Source: Falsiroseomonas ponticola
Lineage (GTDB): Bacteria > Pseudomonadota > Alphaproteobacteria > Acetobacterales > Acetobacteraceae
DNA length: 64,000 nt
Direction of reading: 5' to 3'
Assembly (NCBI RefSeq): GCF_016805305.1
Contig: NZ_JAERQN010000002.1
Location: 248,001-312,000, forward strand
Of this stretch, positions 1-8,460 are shown one piece after another. The position numbers and the translations under genes are program-made. The notes beneath the pieces were generated by a model. It was not told where the DNA came from. It made no database searches and saw nothing but the letters and a program-made list of their open reading frames with translations. Each line of letters opens with the position of its first letter. Within the stretch, counting starts at the first letter, position 1.

Positions 1-29
1 CGGGCGTCACCCGCGTGACGCCGGAATAG
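1..29 (+). CDS. C-terminal tail of an upstream gene (partial)
   Basis: An open frame enters from the left edge and ends at a TAG at 27-29, giving a tail that reads GVTRVTPE. It stops 8 nt before the gpsA start, so it is probably the previous gene of the same operon. Too little is visible to name it. In related genomes tsaD often precedes gpsA, but that is context only and nothing in these few residues confirms it. Confidence 0.35.
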
Positions 30-37
30 GGACCAGC

Positions 38-1024
38 ATGACGGGGACGGGCCGGATCGCGGTGCTCGGCGCGGGCGCCTGGGGGACGGCGCTGGCGCAG
101 CAGGCGGCGCGGGCGGGGAATGCCGTCACGCTCTGGGCACGGGATGCGGGCCGGGCGGCGGCGATCGCGGCGGCGCGGGAGAACCAGCGCTACCTGCCGG
201 GCGTGGCGCTGGAATCGGCGGTTGGCGTGACGGCGGAGGCGGCTTCGCTGCACGGCGCTGATCTCTGGCTGCTGGTGGTGCCGGCGCAGCATCTGCGGGC
301 GACGCTGGCCACCCTGCCCGATACCGGCGCGCCGCTGGTGGTCTGCGCCAAGGGGGTGGAGCGGGGGACGCTGAAGCTGCCCCTGGAAATCCTGGAGGAA
401 GTGCGGCCCGGCGCCGCCGCGGCCGTGCTCTCCGGCCCCAATTTCGCGCATGAGGTGGCGAAGGGGCTGCCGGCGGCGGCCGTCATCGCCAGCCGGGATG
501 CGGGGCTGCGGGGGCTGGCGGCGGAGCGGCTCGGGACTTCCGGCTTTCGGTTGTATGGCGGCGACGATCCGATGGGCGTGCAGGTCGGCGGCGCGGCGAA
601 GAACGTGATCGCCATCGCGGCCGGGGCCGTGATCGGCGCGGGGCTCGGGGAGAATGCGCGGGCGGCGCTGGTGACGCGCGGCCTGGCGGAGCTGTCGCGC
701 CTGGCGGTGGCGCTGGGCGGGCGGGCGGAGACGGCGGCGGGGCTCTCGGGGCTCGGCGATCTGCTGCTGACGACGACGGGGCCGGGCAGCCGGAACACCT
801 CGCTCGGCATGGAACTCGGCCGGGGCGCCGCGCTGGAGGCCGTGCTGGCCGCGCGGGTCAGCGTGGCGGAGGGGGTGGCGACGGCGCCGGCGCTGGTGGC
901 GCGGGCGGCGCAGGCGGGGGTGGAACTGCCGATCGGCGCGGCGGTGGCCGATCTGCTGGCGGGGAAGCTCACGGTGGCCGAGGCGATGGGCACGCTGCTG
1001 GCGCGACCGCGGAGGGATGAATGA
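38..1024 (+). CDS. gpsA: NAD(P)-dependent glycerol-3-phosphate dehydrogenase
   Basis: Cytosolic enzyme that reduces dihydroxyacetone phosphate to sn-glycerol-3-phosphate, the backbone precursor of phospholipids. At 328 aa it has the usual family length. The N-terminal Rossmann motif GAGAWG is at residues 11-16. The catalytic lysine lies in GGAAKNV (about residue 188), followed by the conserved GENARAALVTRG stretch of the C-terminal helical domain. The stop overlaps the start of the next gene by 4 nt (ATGA), so the two are translationally coupled. Substrate and family assignment are firm from these motifs. Confidence 0.95.
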   Translation: MTGTGRIAVLGAGAWGTALAQQAARAGNAVTLWARDAGRAAAIAAARENQRYLPGVALESAVGVTAEAASLHGADLWLLVVPAQHLRATLATLPDTGAPLVVCAKGVERGTLKLPLEILEEVRPGAAAAVLSGPNFAHEVAKGLPAAAVIASRDAGLRGLAAERLGTSGFRLYGGDDPMGVQVGGAAKNVIAIAAGAVIGAGLGENARAALVTRGLAELSRLAVALGGRAETAAGLSGLGDLLLTTTGPGSRNTSLGMELGRGAALEAVLAARVSVAEGVATAPALVARAAQAGVELPIGAAVADLLAGKLTVAEAMGTLLARPRRDE

Positions 1025-2304
1025 GCAGCCTCTTCCCGCCGGGGACGCGCGACAGCGTCACCCATCGCGTGCTGGCCTCCGAACTGGCGCCCGTGGCGGC
1101 GCTGATCGGGTCCGATGACCCGGCGCTGGCGGTGCGGGCAGCGGGGACGCTGATGACGCGGCTGCTGCTGACCCGCCTGCCCGGGCCGGGCTGCCGCCTG
1201 CTGCGGGAGGATTTTTCGTTCAGTGGCCATCTGGCGGAGGGCGACGAGGTCGTCATCAGCGCGGAGGTGGAGGCGCCGACGAACCCCGGCGTGGTGCGGC
1301 TGCGCTGCGCCGTGCGGCATGCGGGCGGCGAGCCGATCCTGACGGGCATTGCGGAGCTGACGGAACCGCTGGAGCGGCATGGCGACCTGACGGGGCCCTT
1401 CGGCACCCAGCCGCGGCGGCTGCTGGCGGCGATGCTCGCGCGCTGTGCCGGCCGGCCGCCGGTGCCGACCGCCGTCGCCCATCCCTGCGATGGGGAGAGC
1501 CTGCGCGGCGCGCTTCTGGCGGCGCGCCACGGCTTGATCACGCCGATCCTGGTGGGGCCGGAGGCGCGGATCCGTGCGGCGGCGGAGGGGATGGACCTGG
1601 CGGGGTTCGAGATCGTGCCCACGCCGCACAGCCATGCCAGCGCGGAAGAGGCGGTGCGGCTGGTCAGCCAGGGCCGCGCCGGCGCGCTGATGAAGGGCAG
1701 CCTGCACACGGATGAGCTGATGGTGGCGGCGCTGGCGCGGGAGGCGGGCCTCAGGACGGAGCGTCGTGTCTCGCACTGCTTCGTCATGGATGCGCCGCTC
1801 TATCCGCGGCCGCTGATCATCACCGATGCGGCGATCAACATCGCCCCCGACCTCGACGCCAAGGCGGATATCGTCCGGAATGCGATCGGGTTGGCGGCGG
1901 CGCTGGGGGTGGAGCTGCCGCGGATTGCGCTGCTCTCGGCGGTGGAGACGGTGACGGCGAAGATGGTGTCCACGCTGGATGCCGCGGCGCTGTGCAAGAT
2001 GGCGGATCGCGGGCAGATCGCGGGGGGCGTGCTGGATGGGCCGCTGGCCTTCGACAATGCGGTCTCCCTGGAGGCGGCGAGGACCAAGGGCATCGTGAGC
2101 GCGGTGGCGGGCCGGGCGGATGTGCTGGTCTGCCCGGATATCGAATCCGGCAACATGCTGGCGAAGCAGCTGGCCCTGCTGGGTGGCGCGGCGAGTGCCG
2201 GCATCGTGCTGGGCCTGCGGGTGCCGATGGCGCTGACGAGCCGCAGCGACGACGCCAACAGCCGGTTGGCCTCGGCGGCGCTTCTGCGCCTGGTCGCAGC
2301 CTGA
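1021..2304 (+). CDS. MaoC-like / phosphate acyltransferase fusion protein
   Basis: 427 aa. Residues about 1-125 resemble the C-terminal part of a MaoC/hot-dog hydratase domain (GPGCRLLREDFSFSG, then VRLRCAVRHAGGEP). Residues about 130-427 form a phosphate acetyl/butyryl-transferase domain (GALMKGSLHTDELM, GGVLDGPLAFDNA, VCPDIESGNMLAKQL). Family members annotated as bifunctional enoyl-CoA hydratase/phosphate acetyltransferase are usually somewhat longer. Here the hydratase half lacks an obvious Asp-(x4)-His hydratase dyad, so I infer that only the acyl-phosphate/CoA exchange activity remains. Coupled to gpsA by a 4-nt overlap. Whether the acyl group is acetyl, butyryl or other is not visible. 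Confidence 0.85.
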   Translation: MSSLFPPGTRDSVTHRVLASELAPVAALIGSDDPALAVRAAGTLMTRLLLTRLPGPGCRLLREDFSFSGHLAEGDEVVISAEVEAPTNPGVVRLRCAVRHAGGEPILTGIAELTEPLERHGDLTGPFGTQPRRLLAAMLARCAGRPPVPTAVAHPCDGESLRGALLAARHGLITPILVGPEARIRAAAEGMDLAGFEIVPTPHSHASAEEAVRLVSQGRAGALMKGSLHTDELMVAALAREAGLRTERRVSHCFVMDAPLYPRPLIITDAAINIAPDLDAKADIVRNAIGLAAALGVELPRIALLSAVETVTAKMVSTLDAAALCKMADRGQIAGGVLDGPLAFDNAVSLEAARTKGIVSAVAGRADVLVCPDIESGNMLAKQLALLGGAASAGIVLGLRVPMALTSRSDDANSRLASAALLRLVAA

Positions 2305-2309
2305 TTGCC

Positions 2310-2367
2310 GACGGTCCAGGGGCGTCTCGCCCCTGGCATGGGGGTGTGGGGGAACAGCGTTCCCCCA
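2310..2367 (+). terminator. paired-hairpin element, copy 1
   Basis: It begins 6 nt after the stop of the phosphotransacetylase gene with the flank GACGGT. Hairpin 1 has 9-bp arms at 2316-2324 and 2328-2336 with loop TCT. Hairpin 2 has 9-bp arms at 2347-2355 and 2359-2367 with loop AGC. No T-run follows. One of five copies of the same architecture in this window. Probably a transcription terminator or mRNA 3'-end stabiliser; the function is inferred from position. Confidence 0.7.
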
Positions 2368-2437
2368 CGGTTGAAACGCTTGTGTCGCGCGCGCATATCG
2401 CCGCCCGCCCAGACTTCTCACCACAGGGGACATCACC

Positions 2438-4267
2438 ATGAGCGAGACCGTGGAACGGCATGAATTCGGCGCCGAGGTGGGGCGCCTTCTCGATCTCGTC
2501 GTCCATGCCCTTTATTCCGAGCGCGAGATTTTCCTGCGCGAGCTGGTCGCAAATGCGGCGGATGCCGTGGACCGGCGGCGGTTCGAGGCGCTGTCCGATG
2601 CCAGCCTCATGCTGCCGGGCGATGCCAGCCTGCGGGTGGTGCCGGAGAAGGAGGCGCGGCGACTGACGATCAGCGACACCGGCATCGGCATGAGCAAGGC
2701 CGACCTGGCGCAGCACCTCGGCACCATCGCGCGGTCCGGCACGCTCGCTTTCGCCAAGTCGCTGTCGGAGAGCCAGGCGGCGGACAAGCCGAGCCTGATC
2801 GGGCAGTTCGGCGTCGGCTTCTATTCCGCCTTCATGGTGGCGGACCGGGTGGAGGTGACGTCGCGGCGCGCGGGCAGCGAGGAGGCGTGGCTCTGGGCTT
2901 CCGATGGCCGCGGCGAATACACGCTGGCGCCGGCGGAGCGTGCCGAGGCCGGCACCGACATCGTGCTGCACATCAAGGAGGATGCGACCGAGTTCCTGGA
3001 GCCCTTCCGGTTGCAGTCGATCATCCGGAAGTGGGCCGACCACATCACCATCCCCATCACCGTGGCGCGCGACGGCAAGGATGAGCCGGCCAACGAGGGC
3101 ACGGCGCTGTGGCGCAAGCCGAAGTCGGAAATCACGCCGGAGCGCTACACGGAATTCTACCGCCACCTCGGCCATGTCTTCGACGAGCCCTGGGCCACGC
3201 TGCATTGGCGCGCCGAGGGGCAGATCGACTTCACCGCGCTGCTCTTCATCCCCGGCATGAAGCCCTTCCAGGCCGTGGAGGGGGAGCGGGAGAGCAAGGT
3301 GCGGCTGCATGTGCGGCGCATGTTCATCACCGACGAGGCCGAGCTGCTGCCGCCCTGGCTGCGCTTCGTGCATGGCGTGGTGGATACCGAGGACCTGCCG
3401 CTCAACGTCTCGCGGGAGATGCTGCAGGCGACGCCGGTGCTGGCGCGCATCCGCCGCGCGGTGACGAACCGCGTGATCTCCGAGCTGAAGACGAAGGCCA
3501 AGGATGCCGAGGCCTACACGAAGTTCTACGAGAATTTCGGGAGCATCCTGAAGGAAGGCGTCTGGGAGGATGCGGAGCACCGCAAGGATTTGGCGGGGCT
3601 GCTGCGCTTCAAATCCTCCGCCGTGGAGGGCTGGACCACGCTGGCTGACTACGTCGCGCGGATGAAGGAGGGGCAGGAGGCGATCTACTACCTCGCCGGT
3701 GATGATGCCGCGGCGCTGGCGCAATCCCCGCAGCTGGAGGGCTTCTGCGCCAAGGGCGTGGAGGTGCTGCTGATGGCGGAGAATATCGACGCCTTCTGGC
3801 CGGAACGCCTCGACAAGTTCGAGGAGAAGCCGCTGCGCAGCATCACCCAGGGCAGCATCGACCTGTCCAAGGTGGCGGGGGAGGCGGCGGAGCAGGGCGA
3901 GGCCGCGGATCTGTCCCGCCTGCTGCCGCTGGTGAAGGATGCGCTGGGCGAGGATGTCAGCGAGGTGCGGGCGACGGACCGGCTGGTGGACAGCGCCGTG
4001 GTGCTGGCCGCGCCGGAGTATGGGCCCGATCTGCAGATGCAGCGCCTGCTGAAGCGCGCGGGCCGCGCGGCCGGCGCCGGGGCGCCGATCCTGGAGATCA
4101 ACCCGCGCCACCCCCTGATCCGCAAGCTGGCGGACAAGGCGGCGGGCGACGCGGACCTCAAGGACGAGGCCGGGCTGCTGCTGGACCTGGCGCGGCTGCA
4201 GGATGGCGATGTGCCGCGGGACCCCGTGGGCTTCGCGAAGCGCGTGGCGCAGGCGCTGGCGCTGTAG
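2438..4267 (+). CDS. htpG: Molecular chaperone HtpG (Hsp90)
   Basis: ATP-dependent cytosolic Hsp90 chaperone, 609 aa, typical of the bacterial family. The GHKL ATPase motifs are clear: NAADAVD at 39-45, DTGIGM at 80-85 and GQFGVGF at 122-128. The middle-domain signature [11 protein letters not shown] follows, then the C-terminal dimerisation region. The start was chosen at the ATG that gives the canonical beginning just before the E-F-x-A-E-V-G motif, preceded by an AGGGGA-type ribosome binding site. It is set off from the upstream gene by a paired-hairpin element, so it is probably transcribed independently, as expected for a heat-shock gene. Confidence 0.97.
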   Translation: MSETVERHEFGAEVGRLLDLVVHALYSEREIFLRELVANAADAVDRRRFEALSDASLMLPGDASLRVVPEKEARRLTISDTGIGMSKADLAQHLGTIARSGTLAFAKSLSESQAADKPSLIGQFGVGFYSAFMVADRVEVTSRRAGSEEAWLWASDGRGEYTLAPAERAEAGTDIVLHIKEDATEFLEPFRLQSIIRKWADHITIPITVARDGKDEPANEGTALWRKPKSEITPERYTEFYRHLGHVFDEPWATLHWRAEGQIDFTALLFIPGMKPFQAVEGERESKVRLHVRRMFITDEAELLPPWLRFVHGVVDTEDLPLNVSREMLQATPVLARIRRAVTNRVISELKTKAKDAEAYTKFYENFGSILKEGVWEDAEHRKDLAGLLRFKSSAVEGWTTLADYVARMKEGQEAIYYLAGDDAAALAQSPQLEGFCAKGVEVLLMAENIDAFWPERLDKFEEKPLRSITQGSIDLSKVAGEAAEQGEAADLSRLLPLVKDALGEDVSEVRATDRLVDSAVVLAAPEYGPDLQMQRLLKRAGRAAGAGAPILEINPRHPLIRKLADKAAGDADLKDEAGLLLDLARLQDGDVPRDPVGFAKRVAQALAL

Positions 4268-4327
4268 TTCTTCCGGCTGGCCCCGCGCCGTGGTTCGATG
4301 GCGCGGGGACAGGGAAGGAAGACGGCC

Positions 4328-5107
4328 ATGGCATCACCGGTCGCGCTGGTGACGGGCGCGGGACGCGGCATCGGGTTCGCGACCGCGAAGCGCTTCCGGG
4401 CGGAGGGGTGGCGCGTCGCGCTGCTCGACATCGATGCCGCGCTGCTGGACGACGCCATGGCGCGGCTGGCGGCGCCGGAGGAGACGCTGGCGCTGGCCTG
4501 CGATGTGGCGGACCCGGCCTCGGTCACGGCTTCCGTGCAGCGCGCGGCGCGCCATTTCGGGCGGATCGACGCGCTGGTGAACAATGCCGGGACGGCGGTG
4601 TTCAAGCCGATCCTGGAGACGACGCTGGAGGAGTGGAACCGCGTGCTCGCGGTGAACCTCACGGGGCCCTTCCTGATGGTGCAGGCGGCGGCGCCGGTGA
4701 TGGCGGAAGGGGGCGGGGGCGCGGTGGTGAACATCACCTCCATCTCCGGCCTGCGGGCCTCCACGCTGCGGGTGGCCTATGGGACCAGCAAGGCGGCGCT
4801 GGCGCATCTGACCAAGCAGCAGGCGGCGGAACTCGCCAGCCTCGGCATCCGGGTGAATGCGGTGGCGCCGGGGCCGGTCGATACCGCCATGGCGAAGGCG
4901 GTGCACACGCCGAAGATAAGGCGCGACTACCACGACACCATCCCGCTGAACCGCTACGGGCTGGAGGAGGAGCTGGCCGAGGCGATCTTCTTCCTGGCCA
5001 GCGACCGCGCCTCCTACATCACTGGCCAGGTGCTGGCGGTGGATGGGGGGTTCCAGGGCACGGGGATCGGCCTGCCGACCCTCAGGGCGGCGCGGCGGAA
5101 CCTGTGA
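4328..5107 (+). CDS. SDR family oxidoreductase
   Basis: Classical short-chain dehydrogenase/reductase, 259 aa. The NAD(P) motif TGAGRGIG is at residues 9-16, the NNAG motif near residue 90, and the active-site YGTSK at 151-155. The C-terminal GQVLAVDGG is typical. I chose the ATG at 4328 over an in-frame ATG 30 nt upstream because AGGGAAGGA lies just before 4328 and the upstream extension is not SDR-like. Substrate cannot be read from sequence; FabG-like 3-oxoacyl reductases and sugar or secondary alcohol dehydrogenases look alike at this level. Confidence 0.88.
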   Translation: MASPVALVTGAGRGIGFATAKRFRAEGWRVALLDIDAALLDDAMARLAAPEETLALACDVADPASVTASVQRAARHFGRIDALVNNAGTAVFKPILETTLEEWNRVLAVNLTGPFLMVQAAAPVMAEGGGGAVVNITSISGLRASTLRVAYGTSKAALAHLTKQQAAELASLGIRVNAVAPGPVDTAMAKAVHTPKIRRDYHDTIPLNRYGLEEELAEAIFFLASDRASYITGQVLAVDGGFQGTGIGLPTLRAARRNL

Positions 5108-5108
5108 G

Positions 5109-5390
5109 CTACCGGCAGACCTCGCGCTCCACGATCCGGTAGCGGAGGCGGCCCCAGCGGTCGCGGAAGGGGATGCGCCGCGCCTCGATCCAGCAGCGGC
5201 GGCGGCGCCGGCCGCGACGGGGCGGGGGGCCGTACTGCGCCTCCTCCACCGTCGCGTCCATGTCGTCCATCAGGGGCTCCTCTGGCCGCGTCATCTCCGG
5301 CGGCGGCATGCGCAGCGCCGCATCGGCGGGGCGTGACAGCGTGGCGAGGGTGCCGGCCAGGGCGGCCAGGAGAAGGCGGCGGCGTTGCAT
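5109..5390 (-). CDS. Small secreted hypothetical protein
   Basis: 93 aa. A signal peptide of about 24 residues (MQRRRLLLAALAGT...ADA) is followed by a Pro/Met/Glu-rich segment, a strongly basic RRGRRRRR block, and a C-terminal part rich in Arg and aromatic residues ending in C-R. It is convergent with the SDR gene, with stop codons only 1 nt apart. I recognise no family. The clear signal peptide and normal codon bias support a real gene, but short Arg-rich frames in GC-rich DNA can be spurious. Confidence 0.55.
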   Translation of the reverse strand: MQRRRLLLAALAGTLATLSRPADAALRMPPPEMTRPEEPLMDDMDATVEEAQYGPPPRRGRRRRRCWIEARRIPFRDRWGRLRYRIVEREVCR

Positions 5391-5444
5391 CGGTGACTTC
5401 CCCGGAAGGATGCGCCGATGAAACGCCGCCGCCGCGGCCTGGTT

Positions 5445-6191
5445 TCAGAAACGCTCCAGCAGCGGGCCGCAGCCCGCGACCTTGTCCTGGATGCCCATGG
5501 TGCGGAGCGCATGCCAGTAGGTGGCGGTGTTGATGGCGATGACGGGCTTGCCGAGCCACATCTCCGCCATCACGGCGAGCTTCACCATGGACAGGTTCGT
5601 GCCGACCTGGACGATGGCGTCCACATCGTCCCCATCGATGGCCTTGATCGCCTCCACGCATTGCTTCGGCGTGACCTCCGCGATGCCGGTCCAGGAGGGG
5701 CAGCGCAGCGCGATGTCCTTCTTCACCGTGAAGCCCATGTCGGTGAAGTAGCGCGCCACCTGTTCGTTCATGGCGGGCCAGTAGGGGGAGAGGATCGAGA
5801 TGTTCTTGACGCCGCCATAGGCGTTCATCGCCGCGGTGCAGGAATGGCTGCCGACGCTGATCCTGAGGCCGGAGAGATCCTCCACCTGCTTCACGAAGGC
5901 ATCCGCGCCCTTGGCGCCGTCGAAGAAGGTGACGGCGGACATGCCCATGACCAGGTGGTCCGGCTTGCAGGTCATGACGGACTTCACGGCATCGAGCGTG
6001 TTGTTGCCGATGAGGCGCGCGCCGGCGAGGAAGGTCTCGTTGGAGATGGCGTCGGCATTCGGCGTGAAGATGCGGCTGTAGTGGTTGGTGACGCCCGCGG
6101 GGCGCATCATGTCGTAATCCGGCTGCACCACCGTATTGGTGGAGGGGCCCATCACCCCGAACTTGCAGCGCCAGCCCAGCACGTCACCCAT
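5445..6191 (-). CDS. Asp/Glu racemase-fold enzyme (maleate isomerase / arylmalonate decarboxylase-like)
   Basis: 248 aa, the usual length of the maleate cis-trans isomerase/arylmalonate decarboxylase group. The N-terminal GVMGPSTNT and the MGMSAVTFFDG loop match the oxyanion-hole region of decarboxylase-type members. The region IVQVGTNLSMVK aligns by eye with the segment that carries the second catalytic cysteine in characterised relatives, and here that position appears to be Val. The enzymatic outcome is therefore open. The start at 6191 was chosen for its GGAGAG ribosome binding site; the open frame extends far upstream without homology. It is divergent from a Bug-type receptor gene, suggesting catabolism of a dicarboxylate-like substrate. 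Confidence 0.8.
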   Translation of the reverse strand: MGDVLGWRCKFGVMGPSTNTVVQPDYDMMRPAGVTNHYSRIFTPNADAISNETFLAGARLIGNNTLDAVKSVMTCKPDHLVMGMSAVTFFDGAKGADAFVKQVEDLSGLRISVGSHSCTAAMNAYGGVKNISILSPYWPAMNEQVARYFTDMGFTVKKDIALRCPSWTGIAEVTPKQCVEAIKAIDGDDVDAIVQVGTNLSMVKLAVMAEMWLGKPVIAINTATYWHALRTMGIQDKVAGCGPLLERF

Positions 6192-6344
6192 CAGAGGCTC
6201 TCCATTCGCCAACCCGGCGGGCAGCCTGCCACGGTGCGTGGCAGGGGCCGGCCGGCGGGGCGATGATTTACCGTCCTGGCGGTCTTGCACAGGGGTGGGA
6301 TACAACCCCACCCTCCGCGGCAAGGTTCCAGGAGCAGAAAGACG

Positions 6345-7346
6345 ATGTCGATGCCCGTGTTCACGCGGCGTGGTGCCCTGTTGGCGGCTGGCGGCGCGCT
6401 TGCGCTGCCCGGCGTGGCGCGTGGCCAAGGGGGCAGCCAGGGAACGGGCGATTGGCCGAACCGGCCGATCCGCTGGATCAACCCGGGCCCGGCCGGCGGC
6501 GCCGGCGACGTTCTGTCCCGCCTGGTGGGGGACCGGCTGCAGGCGCGACTCGGCCAGCCCGTGGTGGTGGACAACCGGCCGGGGGCCGGGACGAATATCG
6601 GCATGACGGCGGTCGCCCGCGCCGCGCCGGATGGCTACACGGTGGGGCTGGCTTCCATCGCGGCGAATGCCGCGAACAAGTGGCTGTACCGCAACATGCA
6701 GTTCGACCCGGAGAAGGATTTCGCCGCGGTCGGCATGATCGCGCTGGTGCCGAACATCGTGGTGATCCCGCCCGCGGTGCCGGCGACGACGCTGCAGCAG
6801 TTCATCGCCTGGGCGCGGGCGCAGAACCGGCCGATCAATTTCGGCTCGGTCGGCGCGGGGTCGTCGCAGCACCTGGCGGGCAGCCAGTTCCAGGTGATCA
6901 CGGGGCTGCCGATGCAGCATCTGCCCTATACGAACAGCGGCCAGATGAACACGGACCTGATCGAGGGCCGGATCGACATGCTGTTCCAGTCCATCTCCGC
7001 CGTGGCGCAGATGGCGCAGACGGGCCGGATGCGCCCGATCGCGGTGAGCGGCGCGGAGCGGGTCGCCGCCTTCCCGGACCTGCCGACGATGCAGCAGCAG
7101 GGCGTGGACATCGTCTCCACCGGCTGGTTCGGGCTCTGCACGCCGGCGGGGGTGCCGGAGCCGATCCTGGCGCGGCTGGAGGCGGAGCTGCTGGCTTCCA
7201 TGGAGGAGCCGGCGCTGCGGGAACGGATCATGGCCGGCGGCTCCGTGCCGCGGCGCATGGGCCGCGTGGAGTTCGCGGAGTTCATGGCGGCGGAAAGCGC
7301 GCGCTGGCGGACGGTGATCCAGGCCGTGGGCGCGACGGCCGACTGA
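6345..7346 (+). CDS. Bug/TctC-family periplasmic tripartite tricarboxylate receptor
   Basis: 333 aa periplasmic binding protein. The signal sequence is twin-Arg-like (FTRRGALLAAGGALALPG). The family core follows: WPNRPIRWINPGPAGGAGD, then VVVDNRPGAGTNIG, then PINFGSVGAGSSQHLAG. The ATG at 6345 was chosen because AGGAG lies 10 nt upstream. Bug receptors bind carboxylates and normally feed TctAB-type permeases; no membrane partner is encoded nearby, which is common for this expanded family. It is divergent from the racemase-fold enzyme, with 153 bp between them for both promoters. Confidence 0.92.
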   Translation: MSMPVFTRRGALLAAGGALALPGVARGQGGSQGTGDWPNRPIRWINPGPAGGAGDVLSRLVGDRLQARLGQPVVVDNRPGAGTNIGMTAVARAAPDGYTVGLASIAANAANKWLYRNMQFDPEKDFAAVGMIALVPNIVVIPPAVPATTLQQFIAWARAQNRPINFGSVGAGSSQHLAGSQFQVITGLPMQHLPYTNSGQMNTDLIEGRIDMLFQSISAVAQMAQTGRMRPIAVSGAERVAAFPDLPTMQQQGVDIVSTGWFGLCTPAGVPEPILARLEAELLASMEEPALRERIMAGGSVPRRMGRVEFAEFMAAESARWRTVIQAVGATAD

Positions 7347-7347
7347 T

Positions 7348-7422
7348 GACGGTCCAGGGCCGTCTCGGCCCTGGCCCAGGGGTCCGAAAGGGGGGGTCAA
7401 GGGGGAGCAGCGCTCCCCCTTG
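7348..7422 (+). terminator. paired-hairpin element, copy 2 (convergent gap)
   Basis: Fills the gap between two convergent receptor genes (stops at 7346 and 7431). Flank GACGGT. Hairpin 1 arms at 7354-7362 and 7366-7374 with loop TCT; hairpin 2 arms at 7398-7408 and 7412-7422 (11 bp) with loop AGC. Compared with copy 1 the stems differ in sequence but stay paired, while both loops are identical. Probably a bidirectional terminator. Confidence 0.72.
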
Positions 7423-7430
7423 GTCGCCTG

Positions 7431-8417
7431 TCAGTTCACCCGCGCGCCCGAAACCTCCACCAGCCGCTGCCATTTCGGCGTCTCGCTCGCGATCAGCGCC
7501 GCCGCCGCGGCCGTGTTCTCGCTGACCACCGCGTCGTAGCCGAGGGGGCGCATCGCGTCCTTGAAGGATTGCGCCGACCCCACCTGGCGGATGGCGGCGG
7601 CCAGGCGCTCGACCTCCGCGGCCGGGGTCGCGGCGGCGGTCACGATCATGTTCCAGGAGCGGATGTCGAAGCCTTCCAGCCCCGGCGTCTCGGCGAAGGC
7701 GGGGATGGCGGGCAGCATGCCGAGGCGGCGGTCCGAGGAGGTGCCGAGGATGCGGATGCGCCCGGCCTCCAGCTGGGGGACCAGGGCGGTGGGGAGGTCG
7801 GCGCTGCCCTCGATGGTGCCGTTCAGCAGATCGGCCGTCATCTGCGCGCCGCCGCGATAGGGGATCTGGTTGAACTCCGCGCGGGACTGGGCGGAGAGGG
7901 CCGCCAGCGTCAGGTGGCTGACCGTGGCCGCGCCGGCGTGGGAGACCTTGAAGACGCCGGGGTTGGCGCGGCACCAGGCCAGCAGCGCCGCCATGTCCGT
8001 CCAGCCGCGCCGCGTCGCGACCTCCGTGTTCACGGCCAGCAGCACGGCGCTGTCGCTGATCTGGGTGATGGCGCGGAAGTCGCGCGCGACATCGAAGGGC
8101 ATGGTCTGCTGCAGGAAGGGCGCGGCGCAGAGGGTCGCGGCGCCGATCACGCCGATGGTGGTGCCATCCGGCGGCGCCTTCGCCACCGCATCGGCGCCGA
8201 TCAGCCCGCCGCCGCCGCTGCGGTTGTCCACCACCACGGATTGCTCCAGCACCGGCGCCAGGCGGTCCGCCAGCACGCGGCCCAGCCCATCCACGGACCC
8301 GCCGGGCGGGAAGGGGATGACGATGCGCAGCGGCCGGCGCGCTTGTGCGCGGGCGATGGACGGCACGGCGATGGTGGTGGCGGCCAGCAGCAGCCGGCGC
8401 GTCAGGCGTGCGGTCAT
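7431..8417 (-). CDS. Bug/TctC-family periplasmic receptor
   Basis: 328 aa, second receptor of the tripartite tricarboxylate family in this patch. N-terminal signal sequence TRRLLLAATTIAVPSIARAQ. The core shows RIVIPFPPGGSVDG, VVVDNRSGGGGLIGAD and a VSHAGAATVSHLT segment. The start at 8417 was chosen because it puts the signal peptide at the N-terminus; an upstream in-frame extension is Arg/Pro-rich and not credible. Convergent with the previous receptor and downstream of the amidohydrolase (gap 43 bp), so likely co-transcribed with the AEC-carrier and amidohydrolase genes. Ligand unknown. Confidence 0.9.
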   Translation of the reverse strand: MTARLTRRLLLAATTIAVPSIARAQARRPLRIVIPFPPGGSVDGLGRVLADRLAPVLEQSVVVDNRSGGGGLIGADAVAKAPPDGTTIGVIGAATLCAAPFLQQTMPFDVARDFRAITQISDSAVLLAVNTEVATRRGWTDMAALLAWCRANPGVFKVSHAGAATVSHLTLAALSAQSRAEFNQIPYRGGAQMTADLLNGTIEGSADLPTALVPQLEAGRIRILGTSSDRRLGMLPAIPAFAETPGLEGFDIRSWNMIVTAAATPAAEVERLAAAIRQVGSAQSFKDAMRPLGYDAVVSENTAAAAALIASETPKWQRLVEVSGARVN

Positions 8418-8460
8418 CGCAGGGGCTCCCGTTGTTGCGGGAAGGGTAGGGATATCGGCG

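Noticed and set aside
190..2439. A 749-codon minus-strand frame across gpsA and the phosphotransacetylase gene
   Set aside because: Sense genes are clearly real; the antisense frame is a low-complexity Arg/His/Gln shadow.
5445..7400. A 651-residue version of the racemase-fold enzyme
   Set aside because: The extra 400 residues lie antisense to the Bug receptor and are low complexity; the GGAGAG-preceded ATG at 6191 gives the family length.
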